A stretch of 38,023 nt of DNA from Oscillospiraceae bacterium (lineage in GTDB: Bacteria; Bacillota; Clostridia; Oscillospirales; Acutalibacteraceae), in contig JAISXG010000068.1 in NCBI GenBank assembly GCA_031270605.1, positions 1 through 38,023 on the forward strand, given 5' to 3'. Below are positions 15,644 through 23,999 of the stretch, one piece after another. Below the pieces are notes generated by a model. That model saw only the letters and a list, made by a program, of their open reading frames with translations. It made no database searches and was not told the DNA's origin. Numbering within the stretch: the first letter of the stretch is position 1; the number at the start of each line of letters is the position of its first letter. Made by a program: the position numbers and the translations under genes.

Positions 15644-17203
15644 ATGTTGAAGGCAGCGACAGAGCATAAAAAACAAAAAAAGGCTTCCAGCCGGTTGTAT
15701 GTAAAATACTTTATTGTCATCACAAGCATGCTTTTGATTTGCATCACCGTCGCCGGGAGCCTGATCATGGTATTTATTTCGAACAGCACCAAAAGAGACC
15801 GGCTGGAGCTGTTGAGCAAAGCCGTGTCACAAATCGATGAGAGCGCAGAGGAACAGTTTGAAAAATACCATGACAGCAACTGGGACCCGGAGGTCGGCAA
15901 CACCGTTGCCAAAGCCATTTGCAACGAGCTGAAAACGTATTCCTTTGCTTTGAACTCTGATTTTTTTCTTGCCAACGCGAAGGACGGCACCATCATTTAC
16001 TGCAAAGAAATGATTACGCACGGCGACACAAGCCCCCAGTCCTGCCCCGCGCACAAAGACATGGTCATCAGCCCGGACGCTTTGTATCGCGCGAATGACC
16101 CGCTCAGGGCCGCATACATCGGCAACCTTGACGGAATTTATGAAGACAGGCATTTCATCGCGGGCAGCCCCGTCGTCTATACAGTCGACAATGCGGGTGA
16201 ATCGGGGCCGGGCGACGAGCAGAGCCGCACCACAATCGCCTATGTGTTCGCGACACAGTCGGTTGACGTCGGCTTGCTTTCTTATATTTCAAGGGTGTTC
16301 AAAATCCTGCTGTTTTCGAGCTTGCTTGCCCTGTTTTTATCTTTAATTACCGTCTATTTCTTGACCTATAGCATGACAAGGCCCCTGCGTGAAATGCTGG
16401 CGGCAACGAAGCGTTATGCGAAAGGCGATTTCAGCTACCGTATTCCCGTGCGGGGCAACGACGAGCTTGCGGATTTGACGCTTGCGTTCAACAACATGGC
16501 GAACTCGCTCGCGCTGCTTGAGTCCTCGCGGCGCAGCTTTGTTGCAAATGTGTCACACGAGCTGAAAACGCCCATGACGACCATCGCCGGTTTCATTGAC
16601 GGTATGCTTGACGGCACAATTTCAGGCCCGGAACAAAAAAGCAAATATCTGCGCATTGTGTCAGACGAGGTCAAACGGCTTTCAAGGTTGATCACCTCCA
16701 TGCTGAACATGTCAAAAATCGAAGCGGGCGAATTAAAAATCAACAGAAAGCATTATAATATTACAGAGCAGATCATCAACACGCTTCTCAATTTTGAAAA
16801 AATGATTGAAGAAAAAAACATCCAGATTCTGGGGCTTGACGAAATCCAGCCCGTCAGCGTGAATGCCGATAAAGACATGGTCAATCAAGTGGTTTATAAT
16901 TTGGTTGACAATGCCGTGAAATTCACGCCGCCGGGCGGGAGCATCGCATTCAAGGTTTATACCGAGATGAACGATGCCGTGGTCAAAATCAAAAATTCGG
17001 GCGTGGGCATCCCGATCGACGACCTCAAAAAGGTTTTTGAACGCTTTTATAAGGTCGACAAATCCAGAAGTATGGACACAAAAAGCGTGGGGCTCGGCCT
17101 TTATATTGTGAAAAGCATTATTGAATTGCATGACGGCAAAATCACCGTTGACAGCTCGGGGAACAACTTTGTTGAATTTTCTTTCTGGCTGCCCGTGATC
17201 TGA
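15644..17203 (+). CDS. Membrane sensor histidine kinase
   Basis: 519 residues. TM1 at about 22-46, an extracellular sensor domain of about 170 residues, TM2 at about 219-242, then a HAMP linker (SMTRPLREMLAATKRYAKGD), a HisKA domain with phospho-acceptor His305 in VANVSHELKTPM, and a HATPase_c domain with N box NQVVYNLVDNAVKF, G1 box IKNSGVGIP and GLGLYIVKSI. The G1 box reads NSG instead of the usual DNG/DTG, so the Asp that contacts the adenine is missing or shifted; activity is still likely. The ATG at 15644 has GAGGGG 10 bases upstream. Partner of the preceding response regulator; the extracellular domain is not recognised. Confidence 0.92.
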   Translation: MLKAATEHKKQKKASSRLYVKYFIVITSMLLICITVAGSLIMVFISNSTKRDRLELLSKAVSQIDESAEEQFEKYHDSNWDPEVGNTVAKAICNELKTYSFALNSDFFLANAKDGTIIYCKEMITHGDTSPQSCPAHKDMVISPDALYRANDPLRAAYIGNLDGIYEDRHFIAGSPVVYTVDNAGESGPGDEQSRTTIAYVFATQSVDVGLLSYISRVFKILLFSSLLALFLSLITVYFLTYSMTRPLREMLAATKRYAKGDFSYRIPVRGNDELADLTLAFNNMANSLALLESSRRSFVANVSHELKTPMTTIAGFIDGMLDGTISGPEQKSKYLRIVSDEVKRLSRLITSMLNMSKIEAGELKINRKHYNITEQIINTLLNFEKMIEEKNIQILGLDEIQPVSVNADKDMVNQVVYNLVDNAVKFTPPGGSIAFKVYTEMNDAVVKIKNSGVGIPIDDLKKVFERFYKVDKSRSMDTKSVGLGLYIVKSIIELHDGKITVDSSGNNFVEFSFWLPVI

Positions 17204-17242
17204 GCGCATGTTTGAAACCATCTTTTGAAAGGACTCTTGTGT

Positions 17243-18748
17243 ATGGGCAACTTTTTTGACGAAAACAACGGGCAGGAACAGCCGAATTCGGGCAGTGAAA
17301 ACAGTGGCTTGGGGCAGGATAATACCCCTGCGGGCACAAATGAGCAGGGCGGCGGGCAAAACAGCGGCCAGCCCTATGCCTCTTACAACAATGCCTATCC
17401 CTATAACGATCAAAACAACGGCTATCCTTATTCTCAGCAGCCTCCTGCCTATCGCCCCCCCTCTTATCAGCCGCCGCAATATGGCGCCGGCGGCATCGGG
17501 CCGAAAAAGAAAGGGGCGGGCACAAGAGTGCTCGCGGTTTTGGTGGCTTTCGCGATTCTTGCCGCCGGGGCGGGTCTTGGCTATTCATTGCGAACAGGCG
17601 GTCGTGAAAACACCACGGCTTATGAGGGCGGCATTGAAAACGCCCCCAGCATCAACTTCAACCAAACCCCCGCGCCGGAGGCAACGACCTCCCCCAAAGG
17701 CGAATTGGAGCCAAGCGAGGTTTATAAAAAAATCAGGGAATCCTCCGTGGGGCTTCTTGTTTATTCCACCCAAACGCGGGGGCTGTTCACAGAGGGCAGC
17801 GGCGTGATTCTGGGTGAAGACACAGACGGCGTATATACTTATATCATCACCTGTGCCCATGTGATTTCAGAGCCGGACGTTTCTGTTCGGATCCAACTGC
17901 ACAACGCGACCGAATATGACGCACAGGTTATCGGCTATGACAACAGAACCGACACCGGCGTGGTCAGGATCAAGGCAAACGGGCTGAAGGCCGCAGAATT
18001 TGCCGACTCAAGCATGGTGCAGGTGGGGCAAACGGTTTATGCCATCGGCAACCCCGGCGGCGTGGAATTTGCCGGCTCATTCACCTCGGGCATGGTTTCG
18101 GCGCTTGACAGGCCCATCAGCTCATCCCAAAGCAGATACACTATGGAGTGCATCCAGCACCAGGCCGCCATCAACCCGGGCAACTCCGGCGGCGCGCTCG
18201 TAAACGCCTATGGCCAGGTCATCGGCATCAACTCCTCAAAGCTGGTCGCAGGCTATGAGGGCATGGGCTTTGCCGTGCCGAGCAAGGTGTTTCAGGGCGT
18301 GGTCGACCAGATCATTGCAAACGGCTATGTGCCAAACCGCCCGAAGCTGGGCATCTCCTACGCGCCCGCATCGGCATTTCAAACTTATTATATGGTTCTT
18401 AAAATGAAAGATCTGCCCGCGGGCTCCCTTGTGATTCAGGCGATTGCGAGCGACAGCTCTCTGGTCGGCACGCAAATCAGGGTCAACGATATGATCATCG
18501 CGGTCAACGGTGAGAATTTGGCAACAGTAGACCAGTTGCCAACGCTAATTGAAAACGCAAAGGTCGGCGACCATCTGCGCCTGAAAATCGCGCGGGTGGA
18601 GCAGGATTATTCCGTCACGGAGTTTGAAGAGACCATCACCCTTGTGGAAGACAGGGGCAGCGTGCCCTTCTCACAGGATTCTGAAACCACCACGGCCGCC
18701 TCGCCGGACCCCTTTGAGGATTTTACCTTCCCTAATGACTTGTACTGA
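17243..18748 (+). CDS. HtrA/DegP-type membrane-anchored serine protease with PDZ domain
   Basis: 501 residues. A cytosolic N-terminus rich in Asn, Gln, Pro and Tyr (about 90 residues) precedes one membrane helix (about 95-116). The trypsin-like domain has catalytic His206 (ITCAHVI), Asp237 (NRTDTGVV) and Ser315 (NPGNSGGAL). A PDZ domain (about 350-460, with IRVNDMIIAVNGE) and an acidic tail follow. Such proteases sit at the outer membrane face and degrade misfolded secreted proteins. The ATG at 17243 has GAAAGGA 9 bases upstream. It follows the sensor kinase by 39 bases, probably in the same operon, as in CssRS-controlled htrA systems. Confidence 0.93.
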   Translation: MGNFFDENNGQEQPNSGSENSGLGQDNTPAGTNEQGGGQNSGQPYASYNNAYPYNDQNNGYPYSQQPPAYRPPSYQPPQYGAGGIGPKKKGAGTRVLAVLVAFAILAAGAGLGYSLRTGGRENTTAYEGGIENAPSINFNQTPAPEATTSPKGELEPSEVYKKIRESSVGLLVYSTQTRGLFTEGSGVILGEDTDGVYTYIITCAHVISEPDVSVRIQLHNATEYDAQVIGYDNRTDTGVVRIKANGLKAAEFADSSMVQVGQTVYAIGNPGGVEFAGSFTSGMVSALDRPISSSQSRYTMECIQHQAAINPGNSGGALVNAYGQVIGINSSKLVAGYEGMGFAVPSKVFQGVVDQIIANGYVPNRPKLGISYAPASAFQTYYMVLKMKDLPAGSLVIQAIASDSSLVGTQIRVNDMIIAVNGENLATVDQLPTLIENAKVGDHLRLKIARVEQDYSVTEFEETITLVEDRGSVPFSQDSETTTAASPDPFEDFTFPNDLY

Positions 18749-18764
18749 TTGCGGTACAAAGCGC

Positions 18765-18810
18765 AAAGCCGCAGAAAATCCACCTGTTTCGGTGGTTTTT
18801 CTGCGGCTTT
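18765..18810. terminator. Bidirectional terminator between htrA-type gene and spoIVA
   Basis: AAAGCCGCAGAAAATCCACC pairs with GGTGGTTTTTCTGCGGCTTT around a 6-base loop, giving an almost perfect stem of about 20 pairs. It lies 16 bases after the protease stop and 43 bases after the convergent spoIVA stop. Confidence 0.92.
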
Positions 18811-18853
18811 ATATATCTCCGCTCACATCTGCCATCCACAGCAAACGCATGAT

Positions 18854-20332
18854 TTATATGATGATACAGATCAGGCCGCTGCAGCCTTCATTAATCACCC
18901 TTTCCAGTGTTTCCTGCAGCTTCAGCCGCGCTTCGCCGGGCATGTGGAACAGCTTGTTGCGCAGCCCCTCATTCACAAGCTCGTTCAAGGATTTGCCGAA
19001 AATGTTCGATTCCCAAATGCGGGCCGGGTTCTCTTCAAACTCCTGCAGCAAATACATCACAAGCTCTTCAGACTGGCTCTCAGAGCCGACAATCGGCGCA
19101 ACTTCGGTGTTGATGTTGGCTTTCATCATATGGATGGACGGAGCGGAGGCCTTCAGGCGAACGCCGTATTTGCCGCCCTGCTTCATAATCTCAGGCTCTT
19201 CGAGCGTCAGCTCTTCAATCGCGGGCATCACAATGCCGTAGCCCGTGGCCTCAACCTCGTCAAGCGCGCCTTTCAGGCGGTCATATTTGCCCTTCATAAC
19301 GGCGAGCTCGGTCAGGCAGTTCATCAATGACTGCTCAGAGTCAAGCGGCAGCCCGGTCATATTTGAGAGCGTGTTATAAAACAGCTTGTTGTCCATCGTC
19401 ACGCCGATGTTGGCGCTGCCGATGCCGAGGTCGATGTTGTTGATGTGCGCCTCATTGATGTTTTCGAGGTTTGAAATGGCGTTTGAAAACTCATTGATAC
19501 CGCGCATGTTGCTGAGTTTTTTCGCCCGTTCTGTCACAGCCGCGAAAATCGAGCGCTTCAAATCATTTTCGCTGCCGAGCGAGAGCAGCCATGTGGGCAG
19601 GTCGACCTTGATTTCGCGGATGGGGAACTCAAACAGGACCTCTGTGAGGATCTCCTTGATTTCGTCCTCTGTCAAATCAAGGCAGTTCACAGGCACCACA
19701 GGCACATTGTATTTGCCCGACAAATCCTCCGAAAGCTCCTGCGCGGAGGTGGAGCGCGGATACATGCAGTTCAGCAGAACTACAAAGGGCTTGTTAAGGT
19801 CTTTGAGCTCGCCGATCACGCGCTCTTCCGCCTCTTCATATTCATAACGCGGAATATCGCTGATGCTGCCGTCTGTGGTGACGACAAGACCGATGGTCGA
19901 ATGCTCGCTGATGACCTTCTGCGTGCCGATTTCAGCCGCCATGTTGAACGGGATCTCATCGTCAAACCAGGGGGTTTTCACCATTCTGGGCATCTCGCCC
20001 TCAATATATCCCAGCGAGCTTGGCACAATGTAGCCCACGCAGTCGATCAGGCGCACCTTGAAGTTGGAGTTCGAGGGCAGCATGACCTGCGCCGCTTCTT
20101 CGGGAATAAACTTCGGCTCTGTCGTCATGATGGTGCGGCCGGCCGCCGACTGCGGCATCTCATCCACCGTGCGGTCCCGAATGGCGTCCGACTCCATGTT
20201 GGGAATCACAATGGTGTCCATAAAGCGCTTGATAAAGGTGGATTTGCCCGTGCGTACCGGCCCTACAACACCAATATAGATATCGCCCTGCGTTCTCTGT
20301 TCGATATCCTTATAAATGCTTTTGCTTTCCAT
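18854..20332 (-). CDS. spoIVA: Stage IV sporulation protein A, spore-coat morphogenetic ATPase
   Basis: 492 residues, the normal full length. An N-terminal TRAFAC-type P-loop domain has Walker A GPVRTGKST at 24-32. Central and C-terminal domains follow, ending GCSGLICIII, a hydrophobic tail as in known SpoIVA. SpoIVA polymerises with ATP hydrolysis into the basement layer of the spore coat around the forespore; it is held there by SpoVM and, in Clostridia, binds SipL. The ATG has AAGGAGG 7 bases upstream. It lies 16 bases after the sipL-like gene and two genes after spoVM, so the partners are clustered. Transcription in the mother cell (sigma-E) is expected from the family, but I could not place such a promoter. 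Confidence 0.96.
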   Translation of the reverse strand: MESKSIYKDIEQRTQGDIYIGVVGPVRTGKSTFIKRFMDTIVIPNMESDAIRDRTVDEMPQSAAGRTIMTTEPKFIPEEAAQVMLPSNSNFKVRLIDCVGYIVPSSLGYIEGEMPRMVKTPWFDDEIPFNMAAEIGTQKVISEHSTIGLVVTTDGSISDIPRYEYEEAEERVIGELKDLNKPFVVLLNCMYPRSTSAQELSEDLSGKYNVPVVPVNCLDLTEDEIKEILTEVLFEFPIREIKVDLPTWLLSLGSENDLKRSIFAAVTERAKKLSNMRGINEFSNAISNLENINEAHINNIDLGIGSANIGVTMDNKLFYNTLSNMTGLPLDSEQSLMNCLTELAVMKGKYDRLKGALDEVEATGYGIVMPAIEELTLEEPEIMKQGGKYGVRLKASAPSIHMMKANINTEVAPIVGSESQSEELVMYLLQEFEENPARIWESNIFGKSLNELVNEGLRNKLFHMPGEARLKLQETLERVINEGCSGLICIII

Positions 20333-20348
20333 AAGTAATCCTCCTTCT

Positions 20349-21884
20349 TTAAATGCAAGGGATGAGAAGCGTGCAGCTCTCCGCTAAAACGTCTGTTTCC
20401 ACTTTGTTCTCGGTTTTCAGCATTTCAGAGGAGATGTTGTACTTTCTGGCGATATCCCAAAGCCGCTCGTTCTTGTCGGCATAATAGATAATCAGGCCGC
20501 CGGGCTCTTTTTCGCGTTTGGTGTCCTCAAGCACATTGACGTCGGTGATGACGTTCTCCTCCTGTAGGAGGAAGAGGGAGCCCTTGAGCATCAGCTCCAC
20601 CTTGACGTCCATATTGTTGTCGGCATATTTGTGGTTGATGGCCACCACATTCAGCGAGGGATCAAACAGCACCTTTTTGGCTTTATCCGGGCACTGCTTT
20701 TCATAATGGATGTTCATGCCCTTTTCACGGTAGCCAAGATTGCCGTCGCTTGTGGAATACAGCACCCCAAGCATCAAATTGCCCTTGAGCACCACTTTTT
20801 GCTCTTCAAGGTTTGCGCTGTGGTTCTCAGAAACAACCGAAACATCCAGGATCTTTTCGGGCGTCACGTCAGAGAAATCCAAATTGCCCTTGCAGATGTA
20901 GTTCTCCTCCACCTGCTCAAAGTAGCGCACAGTGTCGAGCTTTGATTTTTCGATGTTCACCTCATAGTCTGTTGAGTAGCTGTCTGTGGACATGGTTATG
21001 GGCTTGATTTCGTTGGCATTGATCTGCGCCGTCATGCGCAGCGTCAGGCCAAGCGTCTTGCCCTCTCCCCCGCCTTTTGACTGGATTTCGGCGTCCACCG
21101 AATTGGCAAGGAGGTTGACGTCGACGATGTGGTTCTCTTCAATGCCCGGCACCTCAAGAATCTCATTGAACGGCACCGCAAAGCGCGCGTGCATGATCTC
21201 GGGGGTGCCATCCTCGGGAATATAGAGGATATTCACGAGTGATTCGCCCTTGAGCATGAGCTTGTTGCTGATGACCTTCACATCGCTCACAAGGGGGTTG
21301 CCCTCGCAGCGAAGCACCCGCAGCACGCCCGGCTGGTTCTCAGGCACGTCTACGGCTTCTTCAACAATAAAGGCCTTTTCGCACACATTCACAGTGTTGA
21401 GCATGTTGCTCTCTTTCTTTTGCAGCTGCACACCCTTGCCGTTAATGTCCTTCACCGGCTCGACTTGTTTCAGCCGCACTACCTGGAAGCACACCTTTAC
21501 ACATGCGTGAATGTCAATGCGCCGGCTCGTGACGGCCCTGCAATTGCAGGATTCCACCCTCGTTGAGGTGAGCACCTTGCAGTCGTCGGTCAGGCCGTTG
21601 ATGTCGATGCTTTTTGAGAACGGGTAGGACATCTCATAGCAATAAACATTCTGGCATTCGCCCGCATAGACAATTTTGAGGTAGGCCACCCCGTCTGCCG
21701 TGACATGCTCGCCCGCAACCGCAACGGAATTGATAACCGGATAAATGCTGCACTTGAGAATTCGCACAATGTCCTGATAATATTCCGGCAGCGTGATGTC
21801 GGCGTCAATCGCCTGCTCGGCAAAAAGCTCATTCATAAGCTTTTTCACTCGGATCGATTCCCTATTGATATTCATGTTATCCAT
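20349..21884 (-). CDS. sipL: SpoIVA-interacting SPOCS/LysM spore protein (SipL-like)
   Basis: 511 residues. Repeated SPOCS/DUF3794 domains fill about residues 30-440 (for example ILKCSIYPVINSVAVAGEHV and VLRCEGNPLVSDVKVISNKL), followed by a C-terminal LysM domain (IIYYADKNERLWDIARKYNI to LLIPCI). This domain order is that of SipL, the Clostridioides protein that binds SpoIVA and is needed to wrap the coat around the forespore. The ATG at 21884 lies after AAAGGAGAGG; upstream in-frame codons (to 22040) cross a hairpin leader and are rejected. Direct neighbour of spoIVA on the same strand, which strengthens the SipL call over other DUF3794 proteins. Confidence 0.85.
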   Translation of the reverse strand: MDNMNINRESIRVKKLMNELFAEQAIDADITLPEYYQDIVRILKCSIYPVINSVAVAGEHVTADGVAYLKIVYAGECQNVYCYEMSYPFSKSIDINGLTDDCKVLTSTRVESCNCRAVTSRRIDIHACVKVCFQVVRLKQVEPVKDINGKGVQLQKKESNMLNTVNVCEKAFIVEEAVDVPENQPGVLRVLRCEGNPLVSDVKVISNKLMLKGESLVNILYIPEDGTPEIMHARFAVPFNEILEVPGIEENHIVDVNLLANSVDAEIQSKGGGEGKTLGLTLRMTAQINANEIKPITMSTDSYSTDYEVNIEKSKLDTVRYFEQVEENYICKGNLDFSDVTPEKILDVSVVSENHSANLEEQKVVLKGNLMLGVLYSTSDGNLGYREKGMNIHYEKQCPDKAKKVLFDPSLNVVAINHKYADNNMDVKVELMLKGSLFLLQEENVITDVNVLEDTKREKEPGGLIIYYADKNERLWDIARKYNISSEMLKTENKVETDVLAESCTLLIPCI

Positions 21885-21931
21885 AAACAGTTCCTCTCCT
21901 TTATTTCTGTCTATGCAATCTATATTCAAAA

Positions 21932-22032
21932 CCTGTCCTGAGTATGACAAAAAAAGAAACAGGCTCTTTGAAAACCTGTCTGGTGCCAATCTCAAATAAA
22001 AGAGTCGGCATCCTTGCGGTTTTTTGAGATTG
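21932..22032 (-). promoter_or_regulatory. Structured leader of sipL with terminator-like hairpin and rival pairing
   Basis: Minus strand. A 10-base perfect stem (CAATCTCAAA at 22023-22032 with TTTGAGATTG at 21987-21996) is followed by a short hairpin GACAGG/CCTGTT at 21957-21981 and the run TTCTTTTTTT (to 21946), a terminator-like arrangement. A second GACAGG at 21932-21937 could pair with the same CCTGTT instead and place the T run in a loop. This could be an attenuator; no known riboswitch class was recognised. Confidence 0.45.
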
Positions 22033-22043
22033 ATATACATCCA

Positions 22044-22078
22044 AAAGCCGCCCGAGCCTTTCAGCGTGGGGCGGCTTT
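22044..22078 (-). terminator. Hairpin after spoVM, possible weak terminator
   Basis: AAAGCCGCCC and GGGCGGCTTT form a perfect 10-base stem around a 15-base loop. On the minus strand it is followed only by TTTTGG, so termination may be partial. It lies between spoVM and sipL. Confidence 0.5.
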
Positions 22079-22170
22079 CGGGGTCAGGTGCTTTTTCATG
22101 GCTAAAGAACTGTTCACATAAAACACTGAAAAATTATTCAACATGCGCATCGCAAGTTTTTCCACAATGA

Positions 22171-22257
22171 TTATTGATTTTCCGGTTTTTTCATTTTAAA
22201 AATAGCTCTTAGGATTCCCTTCAAAAACCGCGGACTGTCGATGACAACAATCTTCAT
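22171..22257 (-). CDS. spoVM: Stage V sporulation protein M, forespore-membrane curvature peptide
   Basis: 28 residues, read directly from the minus strand. The peptide begins MKIVVIDS and continues PRFLKGILRAIFKM, then KKPENQ. Aligned without gaps to Bacillus SpoVM (26 residues), the proline at position 9, F-L-x-G-I-x-R-A at 11-18 and the basic tail coincide. SpoVM is an amphipathic helix that recognises the convex forespore membrane and anchors SpoIVA. GGGAGG lies 8 bases before the ATG. Its place two genes upstream of spoIVA, on the same strand, supports the call. It is easily missed because of its length. Confidence 0.9.
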   Translation of the reverse strand: MKIVVIDSPRFLKGILRAIFKMKKPENQ

Positions 22258-22482
22258 AAGATAAGCCTCCCTGCATTATTTTGCGGCAAAACCCGCCCTG
22301 GTGAAGATGCATCAGGCAGGATTTTGCCCCGCGCGTTAAAAAACGCAATAGGCAGCGCGCGAACGGTTGCCCGCGCGTCGATCGCCAAGAGCAGATGAAA
22401 ACCAAAGCTTGTGATGAACAGTCACAACACAGTGAAAGCGTCTGCGTTGCAAAAAACAACAAGCAACGGTCTTTGCGCCTGC
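22258..22482 (-). other. Structured gap upstream of spoVM
   Basis: 225 bases without a plausible gene. Next to the spoVM ribosome binding site is a stem of 13-14 pairs (22285-22297 with 22315-22328: GGCAAAACCCGCC and GGCAGGATTTTGCC, with one mismatch and a bulge), without a T run. Further repeats (CGCGCG-rich around 22335-22380, GTTGC/GCAAC around 22445-22470) suggest a folded 5' leader. No clear sigma-E or sigma-A promoter was seen. Confidence 0.45.
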
Positions 22483-22635
22483 TCAGCGATTTTTGCAAAG
22501 AGAAATGCCCGCAAGAATCACAGAAATGGCAAGGAAAATCACAAGGTATCTTGTGGGAAAGCAGGCCCCCAGAAACAATCCCAATCCGAAAGCAGCGTAG
22601 ACATATCCGTTGGCGGGCCTTCTCATCCTCGGCAT
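22483..22635 (-). CDS. Small two-helix membrane protein upstream of spoVM
   Basis: 50 residues: a basic start MPRMRRPANGYVY, a hydrophobic hairpin (AAFGLGLFLGACF, then YLVIFLAISVILAGISL, separated by PTR) and the tail CKNR. The ATG at 22635 has GGAG 8 bases upstream, which supports translation. It resembles small membrane proteins seen in Clostridia, but I cannot name a family. Located on the same strand upstream of spoVM, sipL and spoIVA, it may be expressed during sporulation; that is inference from position only. Confidence 0.6.
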   Translation of the reverse strand: MPRMRRPANGYVYAAFGLGLFLGACFPTRYLVIFLAISVILAGISLCKNR

Positions 22636-22976
22636 AACGTGTTCTCCGTTCCCGGCATCACACACCCGAATTCCAGTGAAACGGGCTCGTGCAGCTCTTT
22701 GCAAAAAAGCTTATCAACCGATGAAGTTTTATAGTCGGCTAACCAAAAAACGGTTCATAAGATGGTGGATATCCGCTTCGTTTTGCTTGTGCGCCTGTGC
22801 GCTCGCCGGGTGGGGAAACAAAGCAAAACAGAAAGCAGTGTGCAGGCCTGGAACTATTTTCCGGTTATTTGACTATATTTCATTGGTATTATTAAGCTCA
22901 TTGTATTATACGGAAACAGTGAAAAAATGTTACAAAAACCTGTGTATTTGGCGCAATAAAACTATTTTTTGAAGCA
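22636..22976. other. 341-base gap without a recognisable gene
   Basis: Open frames here are not supported by a ribosome binding site or by composition. On the minus strand TATAAT near 22910 with TTGTAA 19 bases upstream might be a promoter for the small membrane protein, with a leader of over 250 bases; the spacing is poor and the call is weak. Confidence 0.35.
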
Positions 22977-23021
22977 AATAATAAAAAACAGCAAAGCAAC
23001 GCTCCGCTGTTTTTTATTATT
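22977..23021. terminator. Terminator closing the rsgA operon
   Basis: AATAATAAAAAACAGC and GCTGTTTTTTATTATT form a perfect 16-base stem around a 13-base loop, rich in T on the minus strand. It begins 21 bases after the rsgA stop codon. Confidence 0.9.
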
Positions 23022-23042
23022 TATATTTGGTTATGTTTTTGG

Positions 23043-23966
23043 CTAGAGCTGCCATTCTTTAATATCTTTGACCTCTTCATACATCGCCGCATAGCTTTTG
23101 TAGCGCGACCGGGGGATTTTGCCTTCATCCACCGCCCTGCACACCGCGCAGCCCTTCTCTCCCAAATGTGCGCAGCCCGTGAACCTGCATTGCCCCGAAT
23201 ACTCCGCAAATTCCGTAAAACTGTCCGCCAGATCCTCTTTGAGAATCAAGTCAGTCCTGTCAAGCTCAAAAGATGAAAAGCCGGGCGTGTCAACAAGAAA
23301 GCCCGAAAGAAAATGAAACAGCTCCACCTGCCTTGTTGTGTGGCGCCCGCGCCCGAGCTTTTCGCTCACCTCGCCTGTTTCAAGGCCCAAAGACGGGTCC
23401 AGGCGGTTGATCAGCGTGGATTTGCCCGTGCCGGAGTTGCCTGCAAAGGCATAAATTTTGCCCTTTTCAAAAAAACCTTGCAAACGCTCAAGTTCATCCG
23501 GCATTTCACAAGAAATGATAAACACAGGGATGCCGGACTTTTCATAAATTTCGGCCAGACTGCGCGCATGCCGCGGGTCAAGATCGGCTTTTGAAACAAC
23601 CACAGCCGGCATGATCCCCCTGTTGCAGGCAAAGGCCGTCAATTTGTCGATAAGCAGCGTATTTGCCGACGGCACGGCAACCGAAGAAACAATCATCAAA
23701 ACATCAATGTTCGCGACGGGAGGGCGCTTGAGTTCATTCTTGCGCGGCAGAATATCAATGACCGTGCCCTTATTGCCCGCCTCCGGTTGAATCACCACCA
23801 GGTCGCCCGCAAGGGGTTTGCGGTTTTCTTTGCGAAACACGCCGCGCGCCCGGCATTCAAACACCACACTCTCACCGAGGGAAAAGCCTTCAGCGGCCTC
23901 TACATAGTAGAAACCGCCGATCCCTTTTAAAATAATTCCGTTGCATGCGGCAAAAGAATCAGACAT
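23043..23966 (-). CDS. rsgA: Ribosome small-subunit-dependent GTPase A
   Basis: 307 residues. N-terminal OB fold (about 1-75), a circularly permuted GTPase domain with NKxD-type VSKADLD before the P-loop GNSGTGKST (176-184), the switch element DTPGFSSFEL, and a C-terminal zinc finger with CRFTGCAHLGEKGCAVC. RsgA matures the 30S subunit. AAAAGGAGAGG lies just before the ATG. Last gene of the long series; in Bacillus and many Clostridia it also follows the PASTA kinase, and is often followed by rpe, which is absent here because a terminator comes at once. Confidence 0.96.
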   Translation of the reverse strand: MSDSFAACNGIILKGIGGFYYVEAAEGFSLGESVVFECRARGVFRKENRKPLAGDLVVIQPEAGNKGTVIDILPRKNELKRPPVANIDVLMIVSSVAVPSANTLLIDKLTAFACNRGIMPAVVVSKADLDPRHARSLAEIYEKSGIPVFIISCEMPDELERLQGFFEKGKIYAFAGNSGTGKSTLINRLDPSLGLETGEVSEKLGRGRHTTRQVELFHFLSGFLVDTPGFSSFELDRTDLILKEDLADSFTEFAEYSGQCRFTGCAHLGEKGCAVCRAVDEGKIPRSRYKSYAAMYEEVKDIKEWQL

Positions 23967-23999
23967 AAACCCTCTCCTTTTTGGTTCTCAGTGTTTGCA

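Noticed and set aside
21932-22078. A known riboswitch upstream of sipL
   Set aside because: I compared it by eye with cyclic-di-GMP, T-box, fluoride and guanidine motifs and found none of the conserved cores.
22610-22972. A 120-codon plus-strand frame near the rsgA terminator
   Set aside because: It overlaps the start of the small membrane protein gene, has no ribosome binding site and its translation looks random.
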